This document shows, piece after piece, positions 11,648-22,830 of a stretch of 64,000 nucleotides of DNA. The translations under genes and the position numbers were made by a program. This stretch comes from Sporothrix humicola. Its lineage: Eukaryota > Ascomycota > Sordariomycetes > Ophiostomatales > Ophiostomataceae. The notes under the pieces are model-generated. The model saw only the letters and a program-made list of their open reading frames with translations, had not been told where the DNA came from and searched no databases. Positions within the stretch are counted from its first letter, which is position 1; each line of letters starts with the position of its first letter. The stretch is taken from NCBI GenBank assembly GCA_021396245.1, contig WNYE01000050.1, forward strand, positions 124,001 to 188,000. Reading direction: 5' to 3'.

Positions 11648-12688
11648 TGTGGTTGGTGTTGTGTCGAGATTGACAAGCAAAAATCGTTGGTGAAGTTAAA
11701 ATCAAATGGACACGGCCACCCTTTTCAAAGTTTAACCTTTTCTCTCCCCACGACCCCATAAAATATAAAATATTGCCGTCATAGAACAGCTGATATACAA
11801 TGCTTGTTTATTCATCTGCACATTCGGCTGTGGTTCCTGGTTTCCTTGTCCAAAAATAGTACAGCACATATTTTGCTGCACGTAAACAAAGTGAGAGGGC
11901 AAATCTTGCCTCTTTGATCACGGACAACGGACGGAATGCGGTGGGAAATCCGTCTCGGGTGGACCTTCCGACTGCACACATACGAGTTTGGGATGTAAAC
12001 AATATAAAGTTTAAATTGTCGGCTATATTGCAGTTCGCTCTGGCAGGCTGATATGGCCGACCTAGGCCGAAAAGACCAGTGTTTATCAGACGACCGGGTA
12101 ATTTCACAGCTTTGCCACCTTGTTCTGGCCTTATTGACAATTGTTCTGTGATGAAAATGAAAGGGGCTTGGGCTTTAGGTAAGGAATCTTGAAATCGTTT
12201 CTGTGTGCTACTCACTGAAGTACGTTATCCCAACAATTTTGCAAATATTACTGAACACAAAATGTAACATGAAGCAATGTTTTTATTTGTCCCTTTTTAA
12301 AAAGTACTAAAAAATAAATAAAATAAAAAAAACTTTGAAATAGTTTGAACACAGTTAACGTAATTTAAAAAAATAAAAGAAATATGAATCAAGGTAATAC
12401 AAGTTGAAATGTCCCTGTTCATCTGTTCGTAAATGTAGTCAATGTGAATGAAAATGCCCAACAGTCAGTGTAGTACGGTTGAACCGATGACGTTGATGAC
12501 GCTAGCACAAATACGATTAGTCAGCCGTCCAAACGCCGAACGCGGGGCGGACGACGAGCCGTGACGTATCCGATATTTCCCTGAGATAAATCGACGCCGA
12601 GACAGACGGCCGCTCGCAGTACAAACAAAAGACGGTCAGATAATTACGGACCTAGACGGTTGATCACACACACATCGCCGACGATATA
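11648..12688. other. Intergenic region, partly AT-rich
   Basis: No convincing gene. A 135-codon minus-strand frame at 12215-11808 has no family motif and is not called. 12240-12390 is an A/T-rich spacer without the RIP dinucleotide bias. The last 250 bases are the promoter of the aldo-keto reductase. Confidence 0.5.
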
Positions 12689-13605
12689 ATGACCACCACA
12701 AAGTACACACTGGCCAGCCGGGTCAAGGTGAGTAACCTTGTGTACCCCTCTGACGGCGTCTTCTTACTAATAAAATGTGACTACAGCTCGCCGACGGCCA
12801 CACAATGCCGCAGATCCAGCTGGGTCTCTACATGATGTCCCGCTCCGAGGCGCGGTCGGCCGTGGCGGCGGCGCTGGCCGAGGGCTACCGCGGATTCGAC
12901 TGCGCGCAAATGTACCACAACGAGAAGGAGGCGGGGCTGTCGCTAAAGGAATCGCTGGGCGCCCACGGACTGACGCGCGCCGACATCTTTTATACGTCGA
13001 AACTGGCCGAGAACCGCACGTCGTACGAAGCCGTGCGCGCGTCGATCCGGCAGTCGGTGGCGGCGTGCGGACTGGGCTACATTGACCTGTTCCTGCTGCA
13101 CTCGCCGTACGGCGGACCGGCGGCGCGGTGGGCGAGCTGGCGGGCAGTGGAGGACGCGATTGGTGCCGGCGAGGTCAAGTCGGGCGGCGTGTCCAACTAT
13201 GGGCCGCAGCACGTCGAGGAGCTGGTCAACCACCCCGATTTGCGGATCAAGCCGGTTGTCAACCAGATCGAGTCGCATCCGTTTAACACGCGCGTCGATA
13301 TCAGAGAGACATGTGCGAAGCACGACATTGTCGTTCAGGCGTATGCTCCCCTGGTGAGAGGCATGCGCATGCGGCACCCCGTCGTTGTTTCCCTGTCCAA
13401 GAAGCACGGCTGCACGCCGGCCCAGCTTTTAGTAAGATGGTCTCTGCAGAATGGCATGGTGCCTCTGCCCAAGAGCACAAAGCGGGCACGGATGGCCGAG
13501 AATGCTGATGTCAACAGTTTCGAGCTTTCGGATAAGGACATGGCAATGCTGGACGACTTGGACGAGCACCTGGTCACTGACTGGGACCCGACGGATGCGC
13601 CTTAG
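12689..13605 (+). CDS. Aldo-keto reductase
   Basis: 285 residues; exons 12689-12727 and 12787-13605 (intron gtgagt...gactacag after the 13th codon). NAD(P)H-dependent carbonyl reductase of the AKR superfamily. The catalytic tetrad is visible: Asp51 and Tyr56 in FDCAQMYHNE, Lys85 in YTSKLAEN and His118 in DLFLLHS. The coenzyme-binding end is present as LPKSTKRARMAEN. GVSNYG and NQIESHPF are further AKR signatures. It converges on the Zn2Cys6 gene. Substrate unknown; the C-terminus (TDAP) is not a peroxisomal signal, so the protein is probably cytosolic. Confidence 0.88.
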
Positions 13606-13631
13606 ACAGAATGTAGTTTCGGAGAGTGAGC

Positions 13632-13812
13632 ATGTTATGTCAGACAATCAACACATATATTTGTTTACATGAAGAATCTCCTGCCTTTTTTCTTACACAC
13701 TAACGTCGGCATCATCTTGGCACACACCGAAGGTCTAGATGCTCTTTGTTTTTGTCAGATGTCAACTGTGAAAAGTCTTGGTTTCACGTGGTTTTGACCC
13801 AAAATTGTGATA
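13632..13812. repeat. Dispersed repeat, copy A
   Basis: About 180 bases strongly similar to 28905-29080 in the same orientation, sharing long words such as TAACGTCGGCATCATCTTGG, GCTCTTTGTTTTTGTCA and CACGTGGTTTTGACCC. It sits in the short gap between the convergent aldo-keto reductase and Zn2Cys6 genes, so it may overlap their 3' UTRs. No ORF and no obvious terminal inverted repeat. Confidence 0.8.
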
Positions 13813-13874
13813 TGATCCTTTCTCTGGTTTACAAATATGGCTCTCGTCCTTCGTGCACAGAGACAGAAAATATG

Positions 13875-14112
13875 CTAAAATAGACTATTGAGAGCCTCTC
13901 TAACTTGCGCAGAGTTGTCCATGTCTAGCTGGAACCAGTCGTATTCGTCGAGGGAGTGCACATCCAGCGGAGCAAAGGACAGCAACGGGCTCTGGATGAT
14001 GTTGTCAAAGGACTCTAGGGATTCGGGATTGTGCTGTTGTTGCTGTATCATCTGTGCCGGGAAGAGATTTGGTGAAAGCGTCGATGCAAGCGTCTCCGGG
14101 AGGCCTTGTTGA

Positions 14113-14150
<38 letters not shown>

Positions 14151-16683
14151 TTGAATTTGCGGCGCCGGCTGTGGTCTTGCGTCGCCTGCTGGCACGGGGC
14201 CCGTAGTAGTCGCACTGCCTTGCATCACGCGATCGGCGGCCGCACGGTTGGCACCCAGGGCGACGGCGGACTCGAGGCCCTGCGCAGACGGTGATCCGCC
14301 ACTGGTCGAGACGGACTTTTTCAAGTTGCGAAGACTGTAATGAAGAACAGAGTCTTCGAGCGGCTCTTCCAGGTCGCCGGTGGGCCGTTCCGGTGATTCC
14401 AGATACTCTTGCTGTTCTGCGTCCAGCTCGCCAGCCGGCGTGATGGGGACGGTTTTGGTGCTGGCTACCTGTGCGTCGTAGAGGCGCAAGATGCGTGCCC
14501 ACTGCCCGATACGGTTAGCAGTCGCGAATACAAAGACGACTGGATGGAAAGAGAAGAGAAATGGCACACGCCTGATGGTGTGGATGTCCGCTTACCAATT
14601 TATCAAGAACAGCCCAGTACGGCTTCATGAGCTTGAGTAACTTGAGGCAGTTGATCATGTTGCCCCATGCCGCACCGCCGCCGCCGCCGCTACTGCCACT
14701 GCCGCTGCTTCTCGGTAAGACGGAGATTTGAACGGAGGCCGCAACGTACATGCAGTAGCCGACAAACGGGGCAATCTGCGCGGGATCCCACTCGAGTGCC
14801 AAGAGGTTTGCACCGAGTTCGGACAGCGACCGCGCGCTGCGCAGCGCCACGGCAGCACTCATCTGGACGACATCGCGGGGCATGTCGCGCGCCATCACGA
14901 GGCCGCTAAAGTGTGGCACCAGCGACGCGCTGAGCACCAAGTAGCACTGGTGGTGCAGCGCGTGGAGCATGGCGTAGATGGGCTGCTGGTTCACAACGAG
15001 CTGGCGGTACAGATTGCGCTTTGAGTAGGCGAGGTCCGGATGGAGCTGTGACGCCCAGTTGGCGATGTCGGTCTGCAGCGAAAAGGCATTGACCCACGCT
15101 TCGCGCTGGGGGAAGCTCCGTCGCATGTCAATGTGGTCCCGGATCCGCGCCCTGTGGCATTACTTTAATTAATGACCGGACGACAAAAGTAGAGGACAAA
15201 AGTAGAGGACAAAAGTAGAAAACAAAAGTAGAAAACAAAAGTAGAAAGCAAAGAAAGGGGGGGCGTTACCAGATCATCATGACCTTCATAATCTCTGCCA
15301 TAATGCTGGGGGTCTGCAACTGTGCACTGCCGTGCCCGTCGCTGTGGTCCGCACCTCGGCTGCCGCCGCTCTGGGCAATTGTGGTGGTGGCCGGCGATGC
15401 CGTTTCTTGTTCGTCTGTGCTGCGCAAAAAGGCTTCTTCGCTCACGGGAAGCGGCAGGGTCAGCACCAGCGTGTCGGCCGCGCTGCCGGGCGTGTAGTGG
15501 TCCGAGTTGATGACGTTTGTAACCCACGAGGCCCAAAAAAGCCGCTTGAGCGTTTCGGCGTCGAGGTCGACGGGCTGCGCAGGGCCGAGGTGGCGCGATG
15601 CGCTGCTAGCGCTAGCTGGTATCAGTGTGTCTCTGGAATCGACGACGATGGACCGTACGGCACGGTAGCCAATGCCTAATCGAGGACGTGTTAGGTGTTA
15701 GCGAACGAGCAAACCGCCAGGTCGGGTGCCGCGCGTTTGAGTTTCTGTCACGCACCGGAGAACATGGTGTTCCGCTTGGAATCGCCTTGGGAAAACCAGT
15801 AGAGAGACAGGATCTGGCACGTCTGGATCATGTACAGCGTCGGCTGGTCGGCCTCCTGCAGCGCCAGCTGGCCAGCCTCCAAGGCCCAGCCCTCGCTGAC
15901 CTGCCGTACGTCGCCCAGCTCCCGTGCCAGCGTATTATGCCGTTGGTCGTGTGGCGGTAGACGGGAAAGGAAACTAGACACATGCAAGCCGTCAATTGAA
16001 AAAAGAACAAGACACAAGACAAATGTACGGGAAGGGCGATTCGTCTGCCCGGTGTCACCCACTGTGCGGAATAGGCATGCATCGCCAGCAGCGTGTGCCT
16101 CGGCACATGGCCGCGCGCATCCGCCCGCTCGAAGCTCGGAACGTGCACGATTAACGAAGCGTTGAAGGCGCAGGCCAAGTATGTGTCCTGCAGTATCTTG
16201 CGCAGTTCGCAGCGCGGCCCGGGGGGCTGCTGGCCGCAGAGGGATGTGCCGAGCGGTAGCGGTGGACCGGCACTGGCCAGCGGAGGACCATAGACTGGAT
16301 TCCAGTCTGTACGGCGCCTCTTTCGCTGTGCTGGCATTCGCGCTGGATCAGGCGTGCCATCTCGCTGGCTGTCCTTGTCTGTCGTGATTGCTGGTCCGGG
16401 AATGTTGGTTGGGTCGAAAGCCGGTGTCTTCCGGGCTTGTATGCGGCGCGACGCGATTAGCCGCCGGTCCGGTGGCTCCGGATATGTGCATGGCAGCCGC
16501 AGCCTGGCACATTTGGCACACGCGGGCTGGTCATGCGAGCATCGGACCTGGGATAAAAAAAAACGGTGAGACGATGGATCGGGGACGCAATTTGCTTATG
16601 TTTGTTTAACTGTGTTTGTTTACCTTTTGCTCACGGCACCGTTGGCAAGCCGTGACTGCCAGCGTTACCTGCCCGTCTGCCAT
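13875..16683 (-). CDS. Zn2Cys6 fungal transcription factor
   Basis: 783 residues in six exons: 16683-16624, 16547-16063, 15973-15756, 15675-15270, 15151-14596 and 14501-13875. The binuclear zinc cluster spans intron 1: Cys13, 16, 23, 30, 33 and 40 (ACQRCREQKVRC ... ACAKCARLRLPC). A basic patch (RKRRRTDW) follows. The middle region has the look of the fungal-specific TF domain (QTCQILSLYWFSQGD, then GIGYRAVRS). The C-terminus holds a polyglutamine run near 691-707 and an acidic region, as expected for activation. The last acceptor was set at gctaaccgtatcgggcag because the nearer AG breaks the frame. It is next to transporter 2 and the peroxisomal block, whose promoters carry CGG-W-CCG words, so it is a candidate regulator (inference). 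Confidence 0.85.
15181..15250. repeat. 13-bp minisatellite in an intron of the Zn2Cys6 gene
   Basis: Five imperfect copies of GACAAAAGTAGAG lie inside the 118-nt intron 15152-15269. It lengthens the intron but leaves donor and acceptor intact. Confidence 0.85.
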
Positions 16684-17210
16684 AACAATGCTGCGTGTGA
16701 TTGTTACATGTACGGAGTAGAAATATGCGAGGTACGCCGAATGCATGACTGGGGTAAATGGTCGAATGGGGCGTATGCCAAACGGCGTATTTATTATTTA
16801 TTCTAGGATCTTCTCCCTACCCCGCACCCGGGGGCGGGTTGCCATCCCCAGCTAGTACCACCCTTGGCCTGACCACTTCTCCATGGGAAAAGGCCCCATG
16901 GATCTCTAAGGCAAATATGCGCACACCTGACCTGTCCCTCATTCTAGTTTTCTTATCATTGAATTTCGCTTACCTCTGCAGGGCCCGTGAAGACGTCTTT
17001 GTCGTGGTGTGAAATGAGAGATGTGTTTGTTTCATGTAACTACTTATTCTGACGCCATTTTTGAATTTTACGGTGTCCTCTCGCGACCCTCGTTAAACCA
17101 AACAAAGCACCCACACCATCGTCCTATAATAAATGGATCTGCTACACAAAGAGAGCAAACATAATGAAACTAAAACCGTGCTCGATCAAAAAATTATAAC
17201 ACTATTCTCA
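16684..17210. other. Promoter side of the Zn2Cys6 gene and 3' side of transporter 2
   Basis: No gene. It contains TACGGAGTA at 16711 and a GC-rich patch (16820-16850) with CCCGGG and GGCGGG words. No CGGWCCG word was found here. Confidence 0.45.
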
Positions 17211-19052
17211 TCAAACGGTGTTCTTCATCGTCTCCTCGACGTGAAGAGTAGTTCCTGCCTTTTCTCCGGCTGCGCCCAAAAACTCGACGTGCTCCATGCC
17301 GGGCTTGGTCTTCCCGTTCTCGATGGCGGTCCGTGTGTCCACGTCCAGCGGGAACCGGCGGGCCACCGCGACAGTATCGAAGACGGACTTGGACTCCATA
17401 AAGATAATGTCAATCTCCTCGAGGGTGCAGCCGTTGGTCTCGGGATAGAAAAAGTAGATGGTGAGCGCCGACACGGCGTTTGTCACGGCAAACACGATAA
17501 AGTACTTGTTGCCAATCTTGGTAAAAGCGATGGGGCTGACTTCGGCAATCAGGAAGCTGCGGTGCCGGGTTAGTACGGTAAGAGACAACGAACAAAGAAC
17601 AAAGAACACAAAGCGATGGGGACGACACAGCAGGGGAACAGAACGGACTTGAGCAACCAGCCGACCGCGGTGGCGATGCCGCACACGGGCGTGCGGAGAT
17701 CGTCGGGCGCGACCTCGGCGGCATACAGGAACGGAATGCCGAGCCAGCCAATGGTGAAGAAGAACTTGAAGCTGAACACGAAGAAGACGGCGGCTTTGAG
17801 CGCGGCTTTGTTGGTCGAAGCCGATGCTGTGCCGGCCAGACACGCCATGGAGACGGAACACAGGGCGGCGCCGAAGAGCATGAGCTTTCGCCGGCCAAAG
17901 CGGTCGACGGTGAACGAGCAGATAAGCGCCGCCAGCGTGATGGAAATGGCGAGGCAGCCGGCGAGGATGTAGGATAGATTAAGGGAAAAATGCAACTCGG
18001 CCTGGAAGATCGTGGTCGTGTAGTACACCACGGCATTCGTGCCGTTGGCCTGCAAGAAGAACTGGGCACCGCACGCCAAGCCTAGGACACGGGACTGTCA
18101 ATGTCATTGTCATGCAAAGAAGAAGGAAGAATCGAAACGTAAAGCAAACACTCACAGAGACGGTGGAACACGCGGCTGTCGCCCATCGTAAACAGAGAGG
18201 AAAGCGGCACCCTCCGGTTGCTCATCGCGTGGGAGGCCTGCTGGATGTTAAAGACGGTCTGTTCGACGCTGTCTTCCTGCGCAGTGTCCGTCCAGTCCGC
18301 CCGCACGCGCTCGAGAATGGCCTTGGCCTCGGCCTCGCGCTTCTTCTTGATGAGCCAGTGGGGCGACTCGGGCAGGAAGCACATGAGCACGGCGAGGGCA
18401 ATGGTGAAGACGAGCGGAAAGGCCAGCGCCACGCGCCACGAGGCCGACGTCGTCTTGTCAAACTGCATACCGTACTCGAGCCAGTTGCCCACGGCGCCGC
18501 CGAAGCCAGCGAACATGCCAAAGGCCGAAACGTGGGCGCCGCGCGACCGGGGCCGCGACAGCTCGGCCTGCCATGCCGACACCGTGGCAATGAGCGCGCC
18601 GCTGCCGAGGCCGAGGACAATACGGGCCACGATGAGCTGCGCAAACGCATAGCTGGACGACATGAGCACGTAGCCAATGCCCTGGACCACGTTGGCTAGC
18701 AGGATCGTCTTTTTGCGGCCAAGGACGTCGCCGAGCAGCATGCAGGTCAGGCCACCAATCGCGCCAAAGAGCGTGTACAGGGCGACGACGGTGCCTGGCC
18801 AGTGTTAGGCTAGCGAACAAAAACGACGAGGCAACACAGGAGGATGTGAGACGACGGACCTTCAATGGTGGACTTGTGCGCCTTTTCCGCGCCAACGGTA
18901 GTGATGGAGTTGATCTGCGGAAACTGCTCGTAAAACGACGGCAGTCGCACGAGGTTGCCCAGCGCGGACTGGTTGAAGCCAAAGGTGCTGATGGCCAGGC
19001 CGGCCGCAGCCCAGACGGCCCATGAGAGCTGTTTTCCTTTGAGTTCCGTCAT
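17211..19052 (-). CDS. MFS sugar transporter 2
   Basis: 536 residues in four exons: 19052-18860, 18794-18156, 18081-17649 and 17556-17211. Two of the three introns use the weaker donor gtccgt, and all keep the frame. Sugar-porter motifs: STFGFNQS in TM1, GDVLGRKK after TM2, PESPHWL before the central loop, VDRFGRRK in the second half, GIPFLYAAEVAPDDLRT and PETNGCTLEEID at the end. Membrane import of a sugar or related solute is the likely role. It starts divergently from the cupin gene across a 567-base promoter with two CGGACCG words, which suggests that it supplies the substrate for the neighbouring peroxisomal enzymes. Confidence 0.88.
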
Positions 19053-19341
19053 CGTGCCGTGCAGGAACAGTGCGCGAATCGTTTCGTGAGAGGAGGGCTC
19101 GTTTGAGAAAGTGAATAAAAAAACACTTACAACTCACTTTCTCCAAAAAGGCAAGCCTGGCGGCAATGTCCTGTTACTTTGTACTCTGCAGCTGGGCGAT
19201 CACTTCGTACGACAATCTACGCCACGGGGAAGAAAATCCGGAGAAAAGAACATCGGAGAAGAAGCCATTCGGAGGAGTCGGAGGAGACAAGGGTGGGTGA
19301 GTGGAGATAAGGCTCGTGCGATGCCACTAACACCATTACGT

Positions 19342-19348
19342 CGGACCG
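19342..19348. promoter_or_regulatory. CGGACCG inverted-triplet site
   Basis: CGG-A-CCG, an inverted repeat of the triplet bound by Zn2Cys6 dimers. It lies in the transporter 2/cupin promoter. Binding is inferred. Confidence 0.45.
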
Positions 19349-19373
19349 GCCTGGTTACCATCCATCGCCATCG

Positions 19374-19386
19374 ACCATCGGACCGA
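19374..19386. promoter_or_regulatory. 13-base element ACCATCGGACCGA, copy 1
   Basis: Contains CGG-A-CCG and is identical over 13 bases to 22530-22542 in the hydrolase/AACS promoter. A related CGGTCCG lies in the thioesterase/thiolase promoter. Confidence 0.55.
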
Positions 19387-19619
19387 GCATTGTCGCTACA
19401 TTTGACTGACATGGTTGGTTTGCATTCTCCCCAAGCCTCGGCAGGTATACAAAAGTGTCGCAGCGGACTGCACGTTGCATGTTTCAGTGCCAACAAACCA
19501 AACAGTGGCCTTGACACAAGCCACATAATTATTTTTGCCTTCTTATTTCTTTTTTTCTTTTTTTCTTTCTTGAAACGCCTTTGTTTCCCGCATTTCTTTC
19601 TCCGATTTACCTGTGTGCC

Positions 19620-20177
19620 ATGTCCAACACACCACCCACGATTCCGCGCCCCAAGCGCGTGGTCACCGGCCACAACGACAGCGGAAAGGGTATCATCCAG
19701 GTTGTCGACCAGGGCCGGTGGACAGAGGTCCAGGGCGGAAAGGCGCTGTGGAACGTCATGTGGTCGACGACGACGTTTCCCATTGACAGCGCCACGGACG
19801 ACGCTTTGCAGCGCGAAGCAAACACGGACGAAAAGACCAAGGTCATGGCGCTGTCGCTGCCCAACGGCACTGTGCTCCGCATGGTGGACCGTGCGCCCGG
19901 CACGCAGTCGGCCATGCACCGGTCGCAGACGGTCGACTACGGCGTGGTGCTGGACGGCGAGATGGAAATGGTCATGGACTCGGGTGAGTCGGTCGTGCTG
20001 CACGCCGGCGACGTGTGCATCCAGCGCGGGACGCTGCACCAGTGGCGCAACAACACCAGCCAGTGGAACCGCATGCTGTTTGTGCTGATGGATGCCGAGC
20101 CGCAGACTGTGGGCGGCAAAGTTCTCAAGGGGGAGTCGGGGTACGAGGGCGTGCAAGGCGTGGGCAGTCGTCTGTAG
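19620..20177 (+). CDS. Cupin-domain protein with canonical PTS1 (SRL)
   Basis: Single exon, 185 residues, from the ATG at 19620. The C-terminal two thirds form one cupin barrel: MHRSQTVDYGVVLDGE (motif 1, with His and the usual Gly-Glu) and GDVCIQRGTLHQW (motif 2, with the conserved His). The protein ends in SRL, a canonical type-1 peroxisomal targeting signal. Cupins of this size may be metal-dependent dioxygenases, isomerases or binding proteins, and the sequence does not decide. It is divergent from transporter 2 and convergent with the CocE-type hydrolase. Its place in an acetoacetate/thiolase block raises the idea of beta-dicarbonyl chemistry, as in the cupin dioxygenase Dke1, but this is only a guess. 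Confidence 0.82.
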   Translation: MSNTPPTIPRPKRVVTGHNDSGKGIIQVVDQGRWTEVQGGKALWNVMWSTTTFPIDSATDDALQREANTDEKTKVMALSLPNGTVLRMVDRAPGTQSAMHRSQTVDYGVVLDGEMEMVMDSGESVVLHAGDVCIQRGTLHQWRNNTSQWNRMLFVLMDAEPQTVGGKVLKGESGYEGVQGVGSRL

Positions 20178-20516
20178 GCGGTATTCGACATAAAACTAGA
20201 TACATACAATTATATCGGCATTCTTCCACATCCGTTCACGAAGTTGTCTAGGTTGTCTAGCATACGTCGTACATGTCCTGAACAAATACACTTGGGATGG
20301 CTGGGGTCGCCACAATGGGTTGGAGTCGCCACAATACTCGTTCATCTGGCGTATTCCATAGACCTGAGTGGTAAGAGCTACATGTTGCGATCATGCTTTG
20401 ACGCAATGGGGATCAATGTCACGCCTTATGGAAGATAAAAGTGATCATCCAAGTTGTATAAAATAAAATAAAACTATCCAACTATCTGCAGCAGAGATAC
20501 CGCATACAGGAACGGG
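20178..20516. other. Convergent 3' region of cupin and hydrolase genes
   Basis: No gene. It carries the 3' UTRs of the two convergent genes. TTGTCTAGG occurs twice in tandem near 20244. Confidence 0.45.
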
Positions 20517-22238
20517 TTACTTCGGGATGATGGGGAGCAGGAAGAACGAGTCCTGCTCGGGGCCCGTGTATATGGTGGTCTTGCCGGCATACACATCAGA
20601 GCCACGGTCTTCTGGGTGGTTGTGCAAAAATGGCCCCGCGCCCTTTTCTCTCCAGTTGAGCGACGGATCGGCAAGGGCACTGGCCCGCTGGAAGTCGTGC
20701 CCTCCAATGCGAAGCGTAATGTAGTAGCCGGCCGGCAGCGTGATACTGGTTGGCCACAGCTCAATATCGAGTTCGTAGATTTTGTTGGGCTCGAGCGGCT
20801 GCCTCTCGTCGTGGCTGTGGTAGGGCCGGTACGGCTTGGTCAGGGCCGCGTCCAGCTTGCGCTGGGAGGCGCGCAGCCAGCCCATGGACAGCGGCGTGTG
20901 CGGGTCCCAGGCGCCCTGGAACTCGACCTCGATACCGTCGGGCGACCAGCCCTGCAGCGTCAAGAAGAGGTCCGCGTCGGCCGTGGTGGACGACATGAAG
21001 AGCTTGACGGCCATGGGACCGGTAATCTCGGTCGTCACCGGCAGCGGGTCAGACCGGAACACCACCTCGTCGCCCATGGCGTCGATTGTAACCGAGCCCC
21101 GCTCTTTCTGGGTGGTGGTCGACGCAGCAGCCGTCAGCGCTTGGCTGCCGGCCTGCAGGCGCAGCTTGGTCCACTGCGTGTTGGGCAGCGGCCACGCCGG
21201 CTCCCTGCGCACGTCACCCAGCTCCTTGTCGGGCCGGCGCTCCCGCAGCAGCACGGGCGGCTCGTCGAGCCAGCCGTTGTCGATGCCCTTGAGGAAGCAG
21301 TCGAGGAAGCGTTTCTGCATCTGCATGGCATGGTCCAGATAAAAGGCCACGTCGTGCCGGCCCGGGTGCACGGCCAGCCACTTGCGCGTCGAGGCCGCAC
21401 GGCCAAACCCCTCAAAGTTGCCGCGGGCGTGCAGGCCGAACCCGGCGAGGTTGGCCGCGCTGAGCAGCGGCACCGTCACGCGCGACCAGTCGGGCGTGCG
21501 CGCGCGATACCAGTCGTCCACGAGCGGGCGGGCCACGGGATGCAAGAGGGGCTCGATGCGGTTGGCTTTCAGCTCGTCCTTGGACAGCACCGCGGGCCCC
21601 GTGGCCTTTTGCTGCAGCCACGGGTCGTCGGGCCCGTTGCCGTTGCCGTGCTGGGCGGGGATGACCTGCTTGGGGTACCACGACTCGAGAAAGGCGTTGG
21701 ACAGGATGCCGCCGTGGCGGCACTGCTCGCGGTAAAAGTCGGAGCAGCCCTCCCACGGCACAATGGCGGCCAGATGCGGCGGTTGCAGCGACGCCACGAG
21801 CCATTGGTTGATGGCGTAGTACGAGATGCCCAGCAGGCCGACCTTGCCGCTGCACCACGGCTGCACGCCCGCCCACTCAATGGACTCGTACAGGTCGCGA
21901 ATCTCGCGCGGCGAGAAGATGTCGATGACGCCGGGACTGCGGCCCGCGCCACGCGAGTCCACACGCACCACCGCATAGCCCCACGCTGTCCACGTCTCCG
22001 GGTCAGCCGTCTCCCAAGCCATGTTGGATTTGGTCGACCCCGGCAGAATGTCTGGGTAGCGCTGGAGCATCCATGTCCACTGCAGTGCATAGCCCGTCTT
22101 GTACTCGACGCCCTTGCCATACGGGCCCATGCTCATAATCACCGGTGCCAGCGACTGGTCATCGTCCGGTCGGAAGACATCCGCCTTGAGCGTGAGGCCG
22201 TCCGAGGCGATGATGGAGACGTCGCGTTGGACAATCAT
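20517..22238 (-). CDS. CocE/NonD-family alpha/beta hydrolase (S15-like)
   Basis: Single exon, 573 residues. The N-terminal alpha/beta-hydrolase part has an early strand DGLTLKADVFRP, the nucleophile elbow GISYYA with Ser139, and a likely catalytic His at 291 or 295 (HPGRH). The C-terminal part from about residue 380 looks like the jelly-roll domain of the X-Pro dipeptidyl-peptidase/cocaine esterase group (ending in KTTIYTGPEQDSFFLLP). It probably hydrolyses an ester or amide. It starts divergently from acetoacetyl-CoA synthetase. It ends in IPK, so it is the one enzyme of the block without an evident peroxisomal signal and may act in the cytosol. A 550-codon open frame on the opposite strand is a composition artefact. 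Confidence 0.85.
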   Translation of the reverse strand: MIVQRDVSIIASDGLTLKADVFRPDDDQSLAPVIMSMGPYGKGVEYKTGYALQWTWMLQRYPDILPGSTKSNMAWETADPETWTAWGYAVVRVDSRGAGRSPGVIDIFSPREIRDLYESIEWAGVQPWCSGKVGLLGISYYAINQWLVASLQPPHLAAIVPWEGCSDFYREQCRHGGILSNAFLESWYPKQVIPAQHGNGNGPDDPWLQQKATGPAVLSKDELKANRIEPLLHPVARPLVDDWYRARTPDWSRVTVPLLSAANLAGFGLHARGNFEGFGRAASTRKWLAVHPGRHDVAFYLDHAMQMQKRFLDCFLKGIDNGWLDEPPVLLRERRPDKELGDVRREPAWPLPNTQWTKLRLQAGSQALTAAASTTTQKERGSVTIDAMGDEVVFRSDPLPVTTEITGPMAVKLFMSSTTADADLFLTLQGWSPDGIEVEFQGAWDPHTPLSMGWLRASQRKLDAALTKPYRPYHSHDERQPLEPNKIYELDIELWPTSITLPAGYYITLRIGGHDFQRASALADPSLNWREKGAGPFLHNHPEDRGSDVYAGKTTIYTGPEQDSFFLLPIIPK

Positions 22239-22830
22239 GTTGGGTGTGAGCTTGTAAAAAAGAGGTAAATACAGACAGGAAATAATGAATAAGCAGAGGC
22301 GGCAAGCAGTGAGTGGAGCACTAGCCGTGTCGAGATGGAGACGAGAAGCAGGTTGCTGCTGTTAAGAAGAGCTCCGCGGGGTTTACGGACTTTCTCCCCG
22401 GCGGTCTTTAGTCCAAAGTGAGTTTGGAGTATGGAACGTCTGCGTGGATGAGGGGATGAGGAGATTGCCGTCTTTGGGGTAGTACGGAGTACCTCTCCGT
22501 ACGGTAAACAAATCCGTTCGGCTAGCATCACCATCGGACCGATCTCCACATTAATTGAGCGCTGCTGTCCGAATGAGCAACCGAAAGAGAAACGACTCCG
22601 TAGCTGCAACGCATTGCCGCCGTCTAAGAAGGAGGCATACATGAGAAATTATGAGAAGTTACATAAGGCATAATCGTTGGTGCATGGTAGGAAGAAGAGA
22701 AATGACTGCCGAAATGGAAAATAATACACAACACGCGTTTGCTCATTTTGACATTTTGACATTTTGACATTGTTCGACAACCCCTCCCTTCTCAGCAGCC
22801 ACACAACATAGCCAGCCCGTCATCGCAAAC
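22239..22830. promoter_or_regulatory. Shared divergent promoter: hydrolase / AACS
   Basis: 592 bases between divergent starts. It holds ACCATCGGACCGA at 22530-22542, an inverted pair TACGGAG/CTCCGTA at 22483-22501, a GC patch CTCCGCGGGG near 22372, and four tandem TTTTGACA words at about 22745-22771. Confidence 0.6.
22530..22542. promoter_or_regulatory. 13-base element ACCATCGGACCGA, copy 2
   Basis: Identical to 19374-19386 and centred on CGG-A-CCG. It is located about 290 bases from both divergent starts. Confidence 0.55.

Larger units (their letters stand above)
19053..19619. promoter_or_regulatory. Shared divergent promoter: transporter 2 / cupin
   Basis: 567 bases between two divergent starts. 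It holds CGGACCG at 19342-19348 and 19379-19385, several CGGAG words (about 19228-19275) and a pyrimidine-rich tract (about 19540-19600) before the cupin ATG, typical of fungal core promoters. Confidence 0.6.

Noticed and set aside
11808..12215. 135-codon minus-strand frame
   Set aside because: No family motif, no plausible codon pattern, and no promoter-like context; left as intergenic.
14502..14595. Nearer AG acceptor (ccatccag at about 14541) for the last intron of the Zn2Cys6 gene
   Set aside because: It would shift the frame; the downstream cgggcag with a CTAAC branch just before it keeps it.
20616..22268. 550-codon open frame on the plus strand opposite the CocE-like hydrolase
   Set aside because: It mirrors a GC-rich gene with clear hydrolase motifs on the minus strand; its own translation is Arg/Gly/Val-rich without any family motif.
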